From Brevibacillus brevis (GTDB lineage Bacteria > Bacillota > Bacilli > Brevibacillales > Brevibacillaceae), in contig NZ_CP041767.1 in the NCBI RefSeq assembly GCF_022026395.1, positions 2,760,501-2,824,500 on the forward strand: DNA of 64,000 bases. Direction: 5' to 3'. Position 1 is the first letter of the stretch; each line of letters starts with the position of its first letter. The position numbers were made by a program, and so were the translations under genes. A model generated the notes under the pieces. The model searched no databases and was not told the DNA's origin. It saw nothing but the letters and a program-made list of their open reading frames with translations. Positions 1 through 7,777 of the stretch are shown one piece after another.

Positions 1-108
1 GATTGTCCGTTGAAACCCTAGTATTCCGACCCCCACGATATTGGCGTGCACGAGAAAAAATACAAAAAAAGGTGAAACCATCGCGCTTTCCCGAATGGAA
101 GTACTCAC
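1..108 (-). CDS. Spore germination permease, GerAB/GerKB type (N-terminal fragment)
   Basis: Only the first 36 codons are inside the window; the gene runs off the left edge. The GTG start at 108 is preceded by AGGAGG (111-120 on the complement). The translation contains GVGILGF followed by Q-R, which fits the first membrane helix of the APC-like permease subunit of nutrient germinant receptors in the spore inner membrane. It begins 22 bases after the stop of the C-subunit gene, so it is the third gene of the receptor operon. The A-C-B order resembles B. subtilis gerK rather than gerA. The family call rests on context plus a short sequence. Confidence 0.75.
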   Translation of the reverse strand, partial: MSTSIRESAMVSPFFVFFLVHANIVGVGILGFQRTI

Positions 109-129
109 CTGATCCCTCCTGGTTATTCA

Positions 130-1200
130 TTACTCACCTGTTTGCTCCAGCTTGATCGAAGCAGTCACTGCGATTTTCATTTGTGGATAAATCTTTTTGA
201 AGTGGGAGTAGTTCCATGAAACGCTTCGACTGCGAACCAAATCACCAAATCCAACCGGATCAACTTCAAGTTTCTGCAAATGCTTCACAAAGCTCGTCGC
301 CTCTTTTTGCAGGTACGCGGAAAGTTCTTTTTCCATTTGATGGAGGACTTGTGGATTGGATAATTGCAGCCACTTTGAATAATCTTTGATTTGTCCATTT
401 ACCGTGAGCTTTACCATGATGCTGGGAACAGGCTCTGTCGTATTGACATCGAAGGCGGCATGGGAATGCAGATTTTTCAAAAGTCCGGATTCTTTTCGAT
501 TGTTGATCGTCACCTCAAATGGAATCTGACCACTCTTGGCTTTTTCGACCATGATTTTGAGTAAAAAGCTTTCTTTTGAATGGATGCGATGCACGAATTT
601 GTCATCTCGGAAAAGCGCGAGACCATCCAGCTTCACTCTGTCATTATGCATCACGAAATAGGGAAGGTAAGGATCGCGACCCTCACCATAAAAATTAAAC
701 AAGAAAATATGCAAGTTGGTCTTGGGCAAATTCAACGTTTTGATATTCTGAGCGACGCTATCGGAGATGAAAAAAGGAATTTGCATATGGCGAATGCCTT
801 TCAAAATCGTCATTGCCTTTGGTTCTGCAACAGCGAGTTGAAGGCGAAAACCAATAGCTGGATCGCGGCAAAGCGTATGCACCAGCGTTTCCACTCCGTT
901 TTCTGCATATTTCCTCCCAACTATAACGGAGCGCAATTGCCCAAGCTCCACTTGAGAAGGCGTGATGGCATTAAAATCAGGGAGGATCGTAAATAAATTC
1001 GAGCTTTTCGTTTCCAATAGCTCTATCTGAGTCTTTTCCTTTCCGTATATGTGAGTAATGGCTGCCCCTTTTATTTTTTGGTCTTCGAGATCGAGACCCA
1101 GTGAATGAATCAATTGTACTTCGCTGACAATTCGAGTCGAAGAGCAGCCAGCCAAGATCACTATCAATAGCACCACTGTCCATTTCCTTTTTGCAAGCAT
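130..1200 (-). CDS. Ger(x)C family spore germination lipoprotein
   Basis: A 356-residue protein with a lipoprotein signal: a basic N-terminus (MLAKRKW), a hydrophobic stretch, and the lipobox LAGC, whose Cys (about residue 19) would be diacylglycerylated. Length and organisation fit the C subunit of GerA-type germinant receptors, which sits on the outer face of the spore inner membrane. ATG start with GAGGA five bases upstream. It lies 23 bases after the A subunit and 22 bases before the B subunit, so the three should be co-transcribed, in B. subtilis by late forespore sigma-G. The germinant cannot be read from sequence. Confidence 0.92.
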   Translation of the reverse strand: MLAKRKWTVVLLIVILAGCSSTRIVSEVQLIHSLGLDLEDQKIKGAAITHIYGKEKTQIELLETKSSNLFTILPDFNAITPSQVELGQLRSVIVGRKYAENGVETLVHTLCRDPAIGFRLQLAVAEPKAMTILKGIRHMQIPFFISDSVAQNIKTLNLPKTNLHIFLFNFYGEGRDPYLPYFVMHNDRVKLDGLALFRDDKFVHRIHSKESFLLKIMVEKAKSGQIPFEVTINNRKESGLLKNLHSHAAFDVNTTEPVPSIMVKLTVNGQIKDYSKWLQLSNPQVLHQMEKELSAYLQKEATSFVKHLQKLEVDPVGFGDLVRSRSVSWNYSHFKKIYPQMKIAVTASIKLEQTGE

Positions 1201-1223
1201 GGTTTCCTCGATGGCTCCTTCTT

Positions 1224-2699
1224 CTATTCATCAATGTCTCTTTTTTGAGTCGCCTTGTCAGGATCGTACCTCCATTGTGAGATGACGCGCATAACAGCAG
1301 ACCTTTTGGCTGTGTGGCTGTAGGAAGAGCGAATGAAGCTGTCCGCGAAGCTGCGTCTGCGAAAAGGGTAAAGCGGAGCCAGATAAGGTGTTCCCAACGA
1401 TTTGAGTTGAAGCAGATGAGTCAGCATGAACATTAAACCGATGGCAATTCCAAGCCCGCCCCAAATTCCAGCCAAAACAATGAGCGGGAAGCGCAGAAAA
1501 CGGATCGTGTTTGACATTTTATAGATGGGGGTGGTAAAAGAGGCAAGTGCCGATAGAGCTACGATGATTAGCAAAATATTACTGGTCAAGGCTGCTTCTA
1601 CTGATGCTTGTCCAATGACGATTCCACCTACGATGCCAAGAGTTTGTCCGACCTTTGTCGGGAGCCTTGCACCTGCTTCTCGCAAGAATTCGATCGTCAG
1701 CTCCAAGAAAAGCACTTCCAAGACGGGAGGAAAAGGGACGTACTTCCTCGATAAAATGATCGGAGCCAGCATGTCTTGCGGGATCATTTCCAAGTGAAAG
1801 GTGAGAACCGCCGTATAGGCAGGAGTCATCAAGATCGAAAAAAGCACTCCGAAAATGCGAATCAACCGAAATAAGGATGATAAGATCCACGGTAAATAAT
1901 AATCCTCGGGAGAAATGAAGAAATCAAAGATGGTTGTTGGACCTGTAATGACATACGGGGAAGCGTCGGAAATAATCACGATTTGCCCGAGAGTTAACGC
2001 ATAAATGACCCGGTCAATCCTTTCCGTAGACAGGAACAATGGAAAAGGCGTATTCGAATTGTCACTCATGATCTGATCGAGCTGTGATGAATCAAAAATA
2101 ATATCGAAGTCGATGGAGTGCAGTCTTTGCTCAACGGTTTCAATGTGCTGAGGATTGGTAATGCCAGACAAATAGACAATGGCGATACGCGTATGAGAGA
2201 GTGTTCCTAAGGTCAGCTCTCGAACGATTAATTTGGGAGTGCTGATTTGTTGACGGATGAGATGCAGGTTGATATCGATATTTTCAACAAAGCCAACCTT
2301 TGGTCCAACGACACTAAACTCGTTTTCCGTGTCGTTGTCCGTTCTCAATCCTTCAGTCGGATTGGACAGATTGATCAAGGCGAAAAACTGCCAATTGTCT
2401 TTTGCCTGTATAGCAGCGTAGCCCGTCATGATTTTGGAGACGACCAGCTGTATGTCGTCTGTATAAATAATATCCTCCACATGGACGAAGCGGGAAAAAT
2501 GGCGCAGTTCCGTGAGCGATTCATTTGCTTCTATGCGTTCTTGATAGGGACGCAAGAGATTTTTTTGCAGCAGCTCTGTTTTTATCAACGTTTGATAGTA
2601 CGAAATGACAAAAGGACTTTCCTCGTTCAGTAGGGCGTAATGTTTAAAATCATTCGAGTCTTGTGCGATGGAAAGAAACTCATTCCATTCCGTTATCAT
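1224..2699 (-). CDS. GerA family spore germination protein (A subunit)
   Basis: About 491 residues with the family layout: a hydrophilic N-terminal domain (roughly 1-230), then a membrane domain with several hydrophobic helices, and a basic cytoplasmic tail. Recognisable family segments include PFPPVLE and E-A-G-A-R-L-P in the membrane part. An in-frame ATG at 2729 has no ribosome site and lies only about 10 bases from a sigma-G-like -10 box. The ATG at 2699 has GGAG about 10 bases upstream, so I chose 2699. It is the first gene of the receptor operon (A, C, B) and diverges from cdaS, another forespore gene. Confidence 0.92.
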   Translation of the reverse strand: MITEWNEFLSIAQDSNDFKHYALLNEESPFVISYYQTLIKTELLQKNLLRPYQERIEANESLTELRHFSRFVHVEDIIYTDDIQLVVSKIMTGYAAIQAKDNWQFFALINLSNPTEGLRTDNDTENEFSVVGPKVGFVENIDINLHLIRQQISTPKLIVRELTLGTLSHTRIAIVYLSGITNPQHIETVEQRLHSIDFDIIFDSSQLDQIMSDNSNTPFPLFLSTERIDRVIYALTLGQIVIISDASPYVITGPTTIFDFFISPEDYYLPWILSSLFRLIRIFGVLFSILMTPAYTAVLTFHLEMIPQDMLAPIILSRKYVPFPPVLEVLFLELTIEFLREAGARLPTKVGQTLGIVGGIVIGQASVEAALTSNILLIIVALSALASFTTPIYKMSNTIRFLRFPLIVLAGIWGGLGIAIGLMFMLTHLLQLKSLGTPYLAPLYPFRRRSFADSFIRSSYSHTAKRSAVMRVISQWRYDPDKATQKRDIDE

Positions 2700-2737
2700 G
2701 TCGGTTTCGCTCCATAAGCTGTTGATCATTTGTGTTT

Positions 2738-2768
2738 TACTATGTCCGGTTCACAGTGGAATTATTAT
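2738..2768 (-). promoter_or_regulatory. Candidate sigma-G promoter of the germinant receptor operon
   Basis: On the minus strand, CATAGTA (2738-2744) lies 18 bases after ATAATA (2763-2768). The B. subtilis sigma-G consensus is close to TGAATA-N17/18-CATACTA, so the -10 differs at one position and the -35 matches four of six. Position and regulon fit. It is a pattern match only. Confidence 0.5.
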
Positions 2769-2792
2769 CTAGGAAATAGAATGATTTCCTAG
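2769..2792. repeat. Inverted repeat between divergent ger operon and cdaS
   Basis: CTAGGAAAT (2769-2777), six bases, then ATTTCCTAG (2784-2792): a perfect 9-bp inverted repeat next to the candidate sigma-G -35 box. It could be an operator shared by the two divergent forespore units. No U-run follows, so a terminator is unlikely. Confidence 0.5.
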
Positions 2793-2854
2793 AGGGAGGG
2801 GAACAATCAATCAAAGAACGAAGTGTGAAGAGAAATGGAAATTGAGGGGTTCAT

Positions 2855-3469
2855 ATGCTGGAAGTTAACTGTGATACATCATCGCTGAAGGCGGAATTGC
2901 TGCAAGAGCTGAGGGGAATATCCGTTACGTTGGATGAGAGCATACATGCGCTAAAAAATGAAAACGAATGTGTACTCGGGACGTTTGACCAAATACGGAC
3001 GAAGTTTAGCCGACTCGAAACAGTAGCAGCCTCCTTTTATTTGCAATGCTATCTCTCACCCTATACGGAAAAATATCTGGATTTATCCAAGGCCGTGCAG
3101 CACTTGGCCAAAAGGCGCCAAGGAGCATTGATTGTCGTTGAACGTGAGGACCCGCTAGATCTGCTGCTGCAAGCAGGCATACCGATTGGGGCCACGATGA
3201 GTCATTCCTTGCTGGAGTCGATTTTTTATCCTGGCAGCCCTTTGCATGATGGGGCCGTCCTGATTCGGGAAAATCATATCGTTTCCGCGGCCAATGTCCT
3301 GCCATTATCTCAAGTTGTGGTAGGGGAAAAAAAGCTGGGAACCAGACATCGTGCTGCGTTGGGCTTGAGTGAAAAAAGCGATGCACTGATCGTTGTTGTT
3401 TCCGAGGAAACGGGGAAAGCGTCCTTTGCCATGCAGGGACACATGTATCCGATTATCTCTCCTTCATGA
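2855..3469 (+). CDS. cdaS: Sporulation-type diadenylate cyclase CdaS
   Basis: A 204-residue soluble protein close in length to B. subtilis CdaS (YojJ). An N-terminal alpha-helical region (about 1-65) precedes a DisA_N diadenylate cyclase domain. Signature residues are present: DGA at 132-134 within LHDGAVLI and RHR at 164-166 within GTRHRAALGL. It should condense two ATP into c-di-AMP. It lacks the membrane helices of CdaA and the DNA-binding part of DisA, which with its length identifies CdaS. In B. subtilis CdaS is forespore-expressed and affects germination, matching the divergent germinant receptor operon. ATG start with GAGGGG upstream. Confidence 0.93.
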   Translation: MLEVNCDTSSLKAELLQELRGISVTLDESIHALKNENECVLGTFDQIRTKFSRLETVAASFYLQCYLSPYTEKYLDLSKAVQHLAKRRQGALIVVEREDPLDLLLQAGIPIGATMSHSLLESIFYPGSPLHDGAVLIRENHIVSAANVLPLSQVVVGEKKLGTRHRAALGLSEKSDALIVVVSEETGKASFAMQGHMYPIISPS

Positions 3470-3500
3470 AAGCGCTCCGCGAAAAGCCGTTGAATCCGAG

Positions 3501-3546
3501 AAAAAAAGAGGCTGGATTTGTCATGGTGATGATGAAATCCAGCCTC
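3501..3546 (-). terminator. Rho-independent terminator of the M29 aminopeptidase gene
   Basis: A 12-bp stem (3508-3519 with 3535-3546, GAGGCTGGATTT and its complement) is followed on the minus strand by seven U residues (A-run at 3501-3507). It lies just past the stop of the minus-strand gene and may also stop read-through from cdaS. Confidence 0.88.
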
Positions 3547-3569
3547 TCGCTATGTCATTCTCAGGAGAA

Positions 3570-4796
3570 TCAAGCCCAATTTCCGTTGCGGAAGAGTGGT
3601 TCACGCTTGCCGTCAGCTGTTTCTCCATCAATGTTCATTTCGGCGGAGCCGATCATGAAATCGACGTGAGTGAGGCTGATATTGATACCGCGGCTAGCCA
3701 GTTCTTCATTACTCATGTCAGCGCCACCTTCGATATTCACACTATACGCGTTCCCGATCGCCAAGTGGTTGGACGCATTTTCATCAAAGAGCGTGTTATA
3801 GAAAATGATATTTGATTGCGAGATAGGGGAAAGATGAGGAACCAGCGCCACCTCGCCCAAATAATGCGAGCCTTCATCTGTTTCAATTAATTGTTTCAGG
3901 GACTCTTCTCCCTTTTCAGCAGTTGCCGAGACAATTCTGCCTTTTTCAAACGTCAGCGTAAAGTTCTCGATCAAATTCCCATGATAGCTCAAGGGCTTGG
4001 TGCTGCGAACGGTTCCGTTGACGCCTTCTTTTAATGGCGCGGTGAATACTTCTTCTGTCGGCATATTGGCCATGAAGGAGGCACCGTCTTTATTTACGCT
4101 CCCGCCGCCAATCCAGATGTGATTTTTAGGCAGCTCAATCGTCAAATTGGTGCCGGGAGCTTCGTAATGAAGATAGCGGTATTGTTTGGCGTTGAGGTGA
4201 TCCACCTTGCTGTTCAATGTCGCATGATGGTCATGCCAAGCTTGGACAGGGTCATCCATATCTGCGCGAGTGGCGCGGAAGATTGCCTCCCATAGGGCAG
4301 GCTCCTGTTCCTCTTGTGGCAAATGCGGGAAGACCATTGCCGCCCATGCAGGTGATGGAACTGCTAGCACGCACCAGCTCACTTTATCAGACATGGTATA
4401 GCTGCGGAACTTGTGGAGGGCTTGACCAGCCGTTTTGTTGGCAGTAGAAATGCGTTCAAGATTTACACCCTTCAGCAAATCGGGATTCGCTGCAGAGATG
4501 TAGAGAAACGCCGCGCCATTTTCCGCCATTTCCTCCAATCCTTGTACCTTCCATTGCGGGTATTCACGAAACGCTTCGTCAGGAGCCAAATCATATTTCA
4601 TCCGTGTGAGTTCATCGTCGGTCCAATCAATATGTACATGCTTGGCACCCGCTTCGTACGCTTTTTTTGCTACTTTTCTTACAAAAGGAGCAGTAGATAG
4701 CGGAGCTGTTACTACTAACGTTTGCATAGGCTGCACGTTGACGCCGACTTTTACAGCGAGATCAGCGTAACGGTCAAACAAGGTTTCAAAAGACAT
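3570..4796 (-). CDS. M29 family metallo-aminopeptidase (AmpS/PepS-like)
   Basis: A 408-residue cytoplasmic protein of the thermophilic aminopeptidase family M29, which removes N-terminal residues using two divalent metal ions. The C-terminal half carries plausible metal ligands: the Glu in YLGEVAL, the His in ASNHLAIG and the His/Asp pair in LTHVDFMIG. Length is typical. The ATG has AAGGAGG about ten bases upstream. It is a single-gene unit, divergent from pepF, ending in a strong terminator. AmpS-like enzymes prefer various hydrophobic or basic residues; the preference here cannot be read. Confidence 0.93.
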   Translation of the reverse strand: MSFETLFDRYADLAVKVGVNVQPMQTLVVTAPLSTAPFVRKVAKKAYEAGAKHVHIDWTDDELTRMKYDLAPDEAFREYPQWKVQGLEEMAENGAAFLYISAANPDLLKGVNLERISTANKTAGQALHKFRSYTMSDKVSWCVLAVPSPAWAAMVFPHLPQEEQEPALWEAIFRATRADMDDPVQAWHDHHATLNSKVDHLNAKQYRYLHYEAPGTNLTIELPKNHIWIGGGSVNKDGASFMANMPTEEVFTAPLKEGVNGTVRSTKPLSYHGNLIENFTLTFEKGRIVSATAEKGEESLKQLIETDEGSHYLGEVALVPHLSPISQSNIIFYNTLFDENASNHLAIGNAYSVNIEGGADMSNEELASRGINISLTHVDFMIGSAEMNIDGETADGKREPLFRNGNWA

Positions 4797-4889
4797 CGTT
4801 CATTTCCTCCTTTTTAGAACAAAAGGCTTACTTGCATTCTATCTATTTTACCTTCCCCTCCGAAATCACCTGCTTATGATTTGAAAGAA

Positions 4890-4901
4890 TTTCCTAGGAA
4901 A
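4890..4901. repeat. Perfect 12-bp palindrome TTTCCTAGGAAA between divergent peptidase genes
   Basis: A perfect palindrome in the intergenic region between the M29 aminopeptidase and pepF. Its half-site CTAGGAAA also appears in the inverted repeat at 2769-2792. It could be an operator or chance; no regulator can be assigned. Confidence 0.3.
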
Positions 4902-5043
4902 GCGCAGAAAAAGACAGACTACCGCCTAATTCGAGCAAGTTATCCACTTGTTTATTTTGGTTAATTGTAGGAAAATTCAAATGAAAAGGCAAATTTATTA
5001 CATAAAAAATATTTTATTGGCAGAATTAAAGGAGGCAGTCAGA

Positions 5044-6843
5044 GTGAAGACAAGACAGACACGTGATCAAGTCGCTGTCGAGTATACGTGGAACCTGAAC
5101 GATCTGTTTGAGAGCCAGGAAGCGTGGGAGCAAGAATTAGCAGAAATTATACAGCATCTGCCTGTTGTCACAGCATTCAAAGGTCAACTGCATAAGAGTG
5201 GAGAGACGTTGTTGGCATGTTTGGAGGCAAACGAAGCGATCAATGTTCGGGCGAATATCGCAGCGACATATGCCAGACTGCGGTCTTCTGAAGACGGGAC
5301 GAATCCACAAAACCAAGCGAACTCTGCACGGGTAGGGGATGTCGTATCTCAGCTTAACGCTGCGCTTTCTTTTATCCCTTCCGAAATTTTGGCGTTGCCA
5401 GAAGGAAAAATCGAGAGCTTCTTGGAGGAAGAACCAGGACTCGAAATATTCCGCAAAAGCTTGAAAGATTTGCTGGAAACAAAGCCGTACCGACTGTCGG
5501 CTGAGACTGAGGAAGCGTTTGCGGCGATGGGCGAGGTTTTCGGTGCACCATACAACATTTACTTGCGTGGAAAGTTGTCGGACATGTCATTTGCACCCGT
5601 CCTTGATGGCGAGGGAAAAGAGCGTCCCGTATCTTTCGCGCTGTTTGAGACAGATTATGAGATGTCTTCCGATACGGTGCTCCGCCGTGCTTCGTACGAA
5701 TCCTTTTCGAAGACGCTCGCTTCTTACCAAAACTCCTTCGCTGCGGTATACGCGTCAGAGGTGAAAAGACAAACCGTCATGTCTCGCCTGCGCGGTTATG
5801 AAACCGTAACGGACATGCTGCTTAAGCCGCAGCAAGTTACACTGGATATGTACCACAACATCCTGGATATCATCGGGAATGAACTCGCTCCGCACATGCG
5901 ACGCTATGCGAAGCTGAAAGCAAAAGAGCTTGGCCTCGAAAAACTTGCCTTTTGTGATTTGAAGACGCCGCTTGACTCAGAATTCAGCCCGCCGATTACG
6001 ATTGAAGAAGCTGGGAAAAAGATTCTGGCATCCTTGCAAGTAATGGGGCCAGAGTACACGGCGATTATGGAAAAAGCACTGAATGAACGCTGGATCGACT
6101 ACGTAGACAACGTGGGCAAATCGACAGGTGCGTTCTGCTCAACGACATACAGCAAGCACTCTTACATTCTCATAACGTGGTCGGGAAATATGCGCAGTGC
6201 TTTCACGCTGGCTCATGAGTTGGGGCATTGCGGACATTTTATGCTGGCGACAAGAGAGCAAAGCTTTACGAACTCTCGTCCTTCGTTGTACTTTATCGAA
6301 GCGCCTTCTACACTCAATGAGCTCTTGCTCGCGCAGCATATCGTGGAGCAATCCGACGATCCTCGTCTGAAGCGTTGGGTCATTTTGCAATTGATGAATA
6401 CGTATTACCACAACTTTGTCACGCATCTGTTAGAAGCGAGAATGCAACGAAAAGTGTACGAAGGAGCGCAAAAAGACGTACCTTTGACTGCCAAACAGCT
6501 CTCCGAATGGAAAGGGCAAGTGCTCGCAGACTTCTGGGGTGATGCAGTTGATCTGGACGATGCAGCGAGCCTTACATGGATGCGCCAACCGCACTATTAC
6601 ATGGGGCTGTATCCGTACACGTACGCAGCTGGTTTGACTGCTTCTACCGCAATGGCGGCGAGCATCAAGCAAGAGGGACAGCCTGCCGTTGACCGTTGGA
6701 TCGAGGTGCTCAAAGCCGGGGGAACACTAACGCCGCTGGAACTGATGAAAAAAGCTGGCGTGGATATGTCAGATCCGCAACCAATCCGCGAGGCTGTCGC
6801 TTACGTCGGAAGTCTGGTTGACGAGCTGGAAAAACTGTTTTAA
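5044..6843 (+). CDS. pepF: Oligoendopeptidase F (M3 family zinc peptidase)
   Basis: A 599-residue cytoplasmic peptidase that cleaves short peptides. The zinc motif HELGH is at residues 391-395 (LAHELGHCGHF), and the downstream IEAPSTLNE segment supplies the third-ligand Glu of M3 enzymes. The N-terminal YTWNLNDLF is characteristic of PepF. I chose the GTG at 5044 because AAAGGAGG ends eight bases upstream. The longer in-frame version from 4948 would add 32 residues not typical of the family and lacks a ribosome site. It is followed by its own terminator. Confidence 0.95.
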   Translation: MKTRQTRDQVAVEYTWNLNDLFESQEAWEQELAEIIQHLPVVTAFKGQLHKSGETLLACLEANEAINVRANIAATYARLRSSEDGTNPQNQANSARVGDVVSQLNAALSFIPSEILALPEGKIESFLEEEPGLEIFRKSLKDLLETKPYRLSAETEEAFAAMGEVFGAPYNIYLRGKLSDMSFAPVLDGEGKERPVSFALFETDYEMSSDTVLRRASYESFSKTLASYQNSFAAVYASEVKRQTVMSRLRGYETVTDMLLKPQQVTLDMYHNILDIIGNELAPHMRRYAKLKAKELGLEKLAFCDLKTPLDSEFSPPITIEEAGKKILASLQVMGPEYTAIMEKALNERWIDYVDNVGKSTGAFCSTTYSKHSYILITWSGNMRSAFTLAHELGHCGHFMLATREQSFTNSRPSLYFIEAPSTLNELLLAQHIVEQSDDPRLKRWVILQLMNTYYHNFVTHLLEARMQRKVYEGAQKDVPLTAKQLSEWKGQVLADFWGDAVDLDDAASLTWMRQPHYYMGLYPYTYAAGLTASTAMAASIKQEGQPAVDRWIEVLKAGGTLTPLELMKKAGVDMSDPQPIREAVAYVGSLVDELEKLF

Positions 6844-6857
6844 CCTGAAATAAGAAG

Positions 6858-6897
6858 AAAAGGCTTGTGATCTTCGAGGAGTCACAAGCCTTTTGAT
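6858..6897 (+). terminator. Terminator after pepF
   Basis: A 13-bp perfect stem (6858-6870 with 6882-6894, AAAAGGCTTGTGA and its complement) followed by a T-rich tract, 15 bases after the pepF stop. Confidence 0.88.
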
Positions 6898-6924
6898 TTG
6901 ATCAAGCAAGAAGGAGTAGTCATC

Positions 6925-7254
6925 ATGACCGAATTTACGCAGCGCGCACTAAAAATTATTGCCGGGATTCCAACGGGCCATGTCATGACGTACGGGCAAA
7001 TTGCTGCGTTGGCCGGAAGTCCGAGAGCTGCCAGACAAATCGTTCGCATCCTTCATTCCTTGTCCAAAAAGCACAAGCTTCCTTGGCATCGGGTCATCAA
7101 CGCCCAAGGAAAGATCGGATTGCAAGATTTGGATTCGTTCACGCTACAAAAAATGGCCTTGGAAAGCGAAGGGGTAGTCGTGTCAGCAGCAGGAGAAATA
7201 GCGTTGGAGCGTTATCAGTTTCACCCACAGGTAGTGGATGAGCCGGTATTCTAG
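6925..7254 (+). CDS. Alkyltransferase-like protein (ATL, MGMT DNA-binding fold)
   Basis: A 109-residue protein with the helix-turn-helix fold of O6-alkylguanine-DNA alkyltransferase (G-x-V-M-T-Y-G-Q-I-A, then P-R-A-A-R). The active-site motif PCHR is replaced by PWHR at about residues 53-56, so Trp54 stands where the methyl-accepting Cys would be. It therefore cannot transfer alkyl groups. Known ATLs bind O6-alkylguanine and hand the lesion to nucleotide excision repair. Start ATG 6925 has AAGGAG upstream; an in-frame start at 6898 lacks one. It ends tail-to-tail with the next gene, the stops overlapping in CTAG. Confidence 0.92.
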   Translation: MTEFTQRALKIIAGIPTGHVMTYGQIAALAGSPRAARQIVRILHSLSKKHKLPWHRVINAQGKIGLQDLDSFTLQKMALESEGVVVSAAGEIALERYQFHPQVVDEPVF

Positions 7255-7610
7255 TATCCGACCTCTACCGAAGCGATGACGATATAGGCAAGGTCGTTTT
7301 TGTCCTCTTTTTCAGCGATCACGACCCCACTGCTCGTCAGCATGCCGCCATCGACGATTTCGAAGGAAACTTCCCCGTAAGGCAGTGCTTTACGAACCGT
7401 TTCCAGGTCGAGCTCGTCCTTGTCAGCAGGAACGGCCAGTCTCACATTTACTTTCATGTTATGGATATCGTTTCCTGGCAGGACAGAGCGCAGTCCAGGC
7501 ATCGAATTATGATGGATGGCATTTTGAACAGCACGGACTGCGGCTTTGGTGACGTTTTGTCCATGCATGTCGATGCCCATTCCTATTTCAATAAACATTA
7601 CTTTTTCCAT
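7251..7610 (-). CDS. Lin0512 family conserved protein
   Basis: About 119 residues beginning MEKVMFIEIGMGIDMHGQ, with the conserved pattern I-E-I-G-x-G-x-D-x-H-G-Q and K-A-A-V-R-A-V typical of the uncharacterised Lin0512 family (a small ring-forming protein by analogy). No biochemical role is established. I prefer the ATG at 7610 because AGGAG lies 11 bases upstream; the in-frame GTG at 7622 abuts the AGGA directly. Its stop overlaps that of the convergent ATL gene. Confidence 0.85.
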   Translation of the reverse strand: MEKVMFIEIGMGIDMHGQNVTKAAVRAVQNAIHHNSMPGLRSVLPGNDIHNMKVNVRLAVPADKDELDLETVRKALPYGEVSFEIVDGGMLTSSGVVIAEKEDKNDLAYIVIASVEVGY

Positions 7611-7777
7611 TGGCTTGTTCACTCCTATTTCATTCTACTTTTCTACCATCTTTATCTTACCACGAAAAGGAATGGTTTTTTCTCTTATCTGTATTGTGTT
7701 TATCGTCAAGACATGTCATCATAACATGTTAGCATCTATGCTTGACGATTCTTTTCATTATTGGAGGCAGGTCACAA

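Noticed and set aside
4948..5043. N-terminal extension of PepF
   Set aside because: The 32 extra codons have no ribosome site and are untypical; the GTG at 5044 has AAAGGAGG at ideal spacing.
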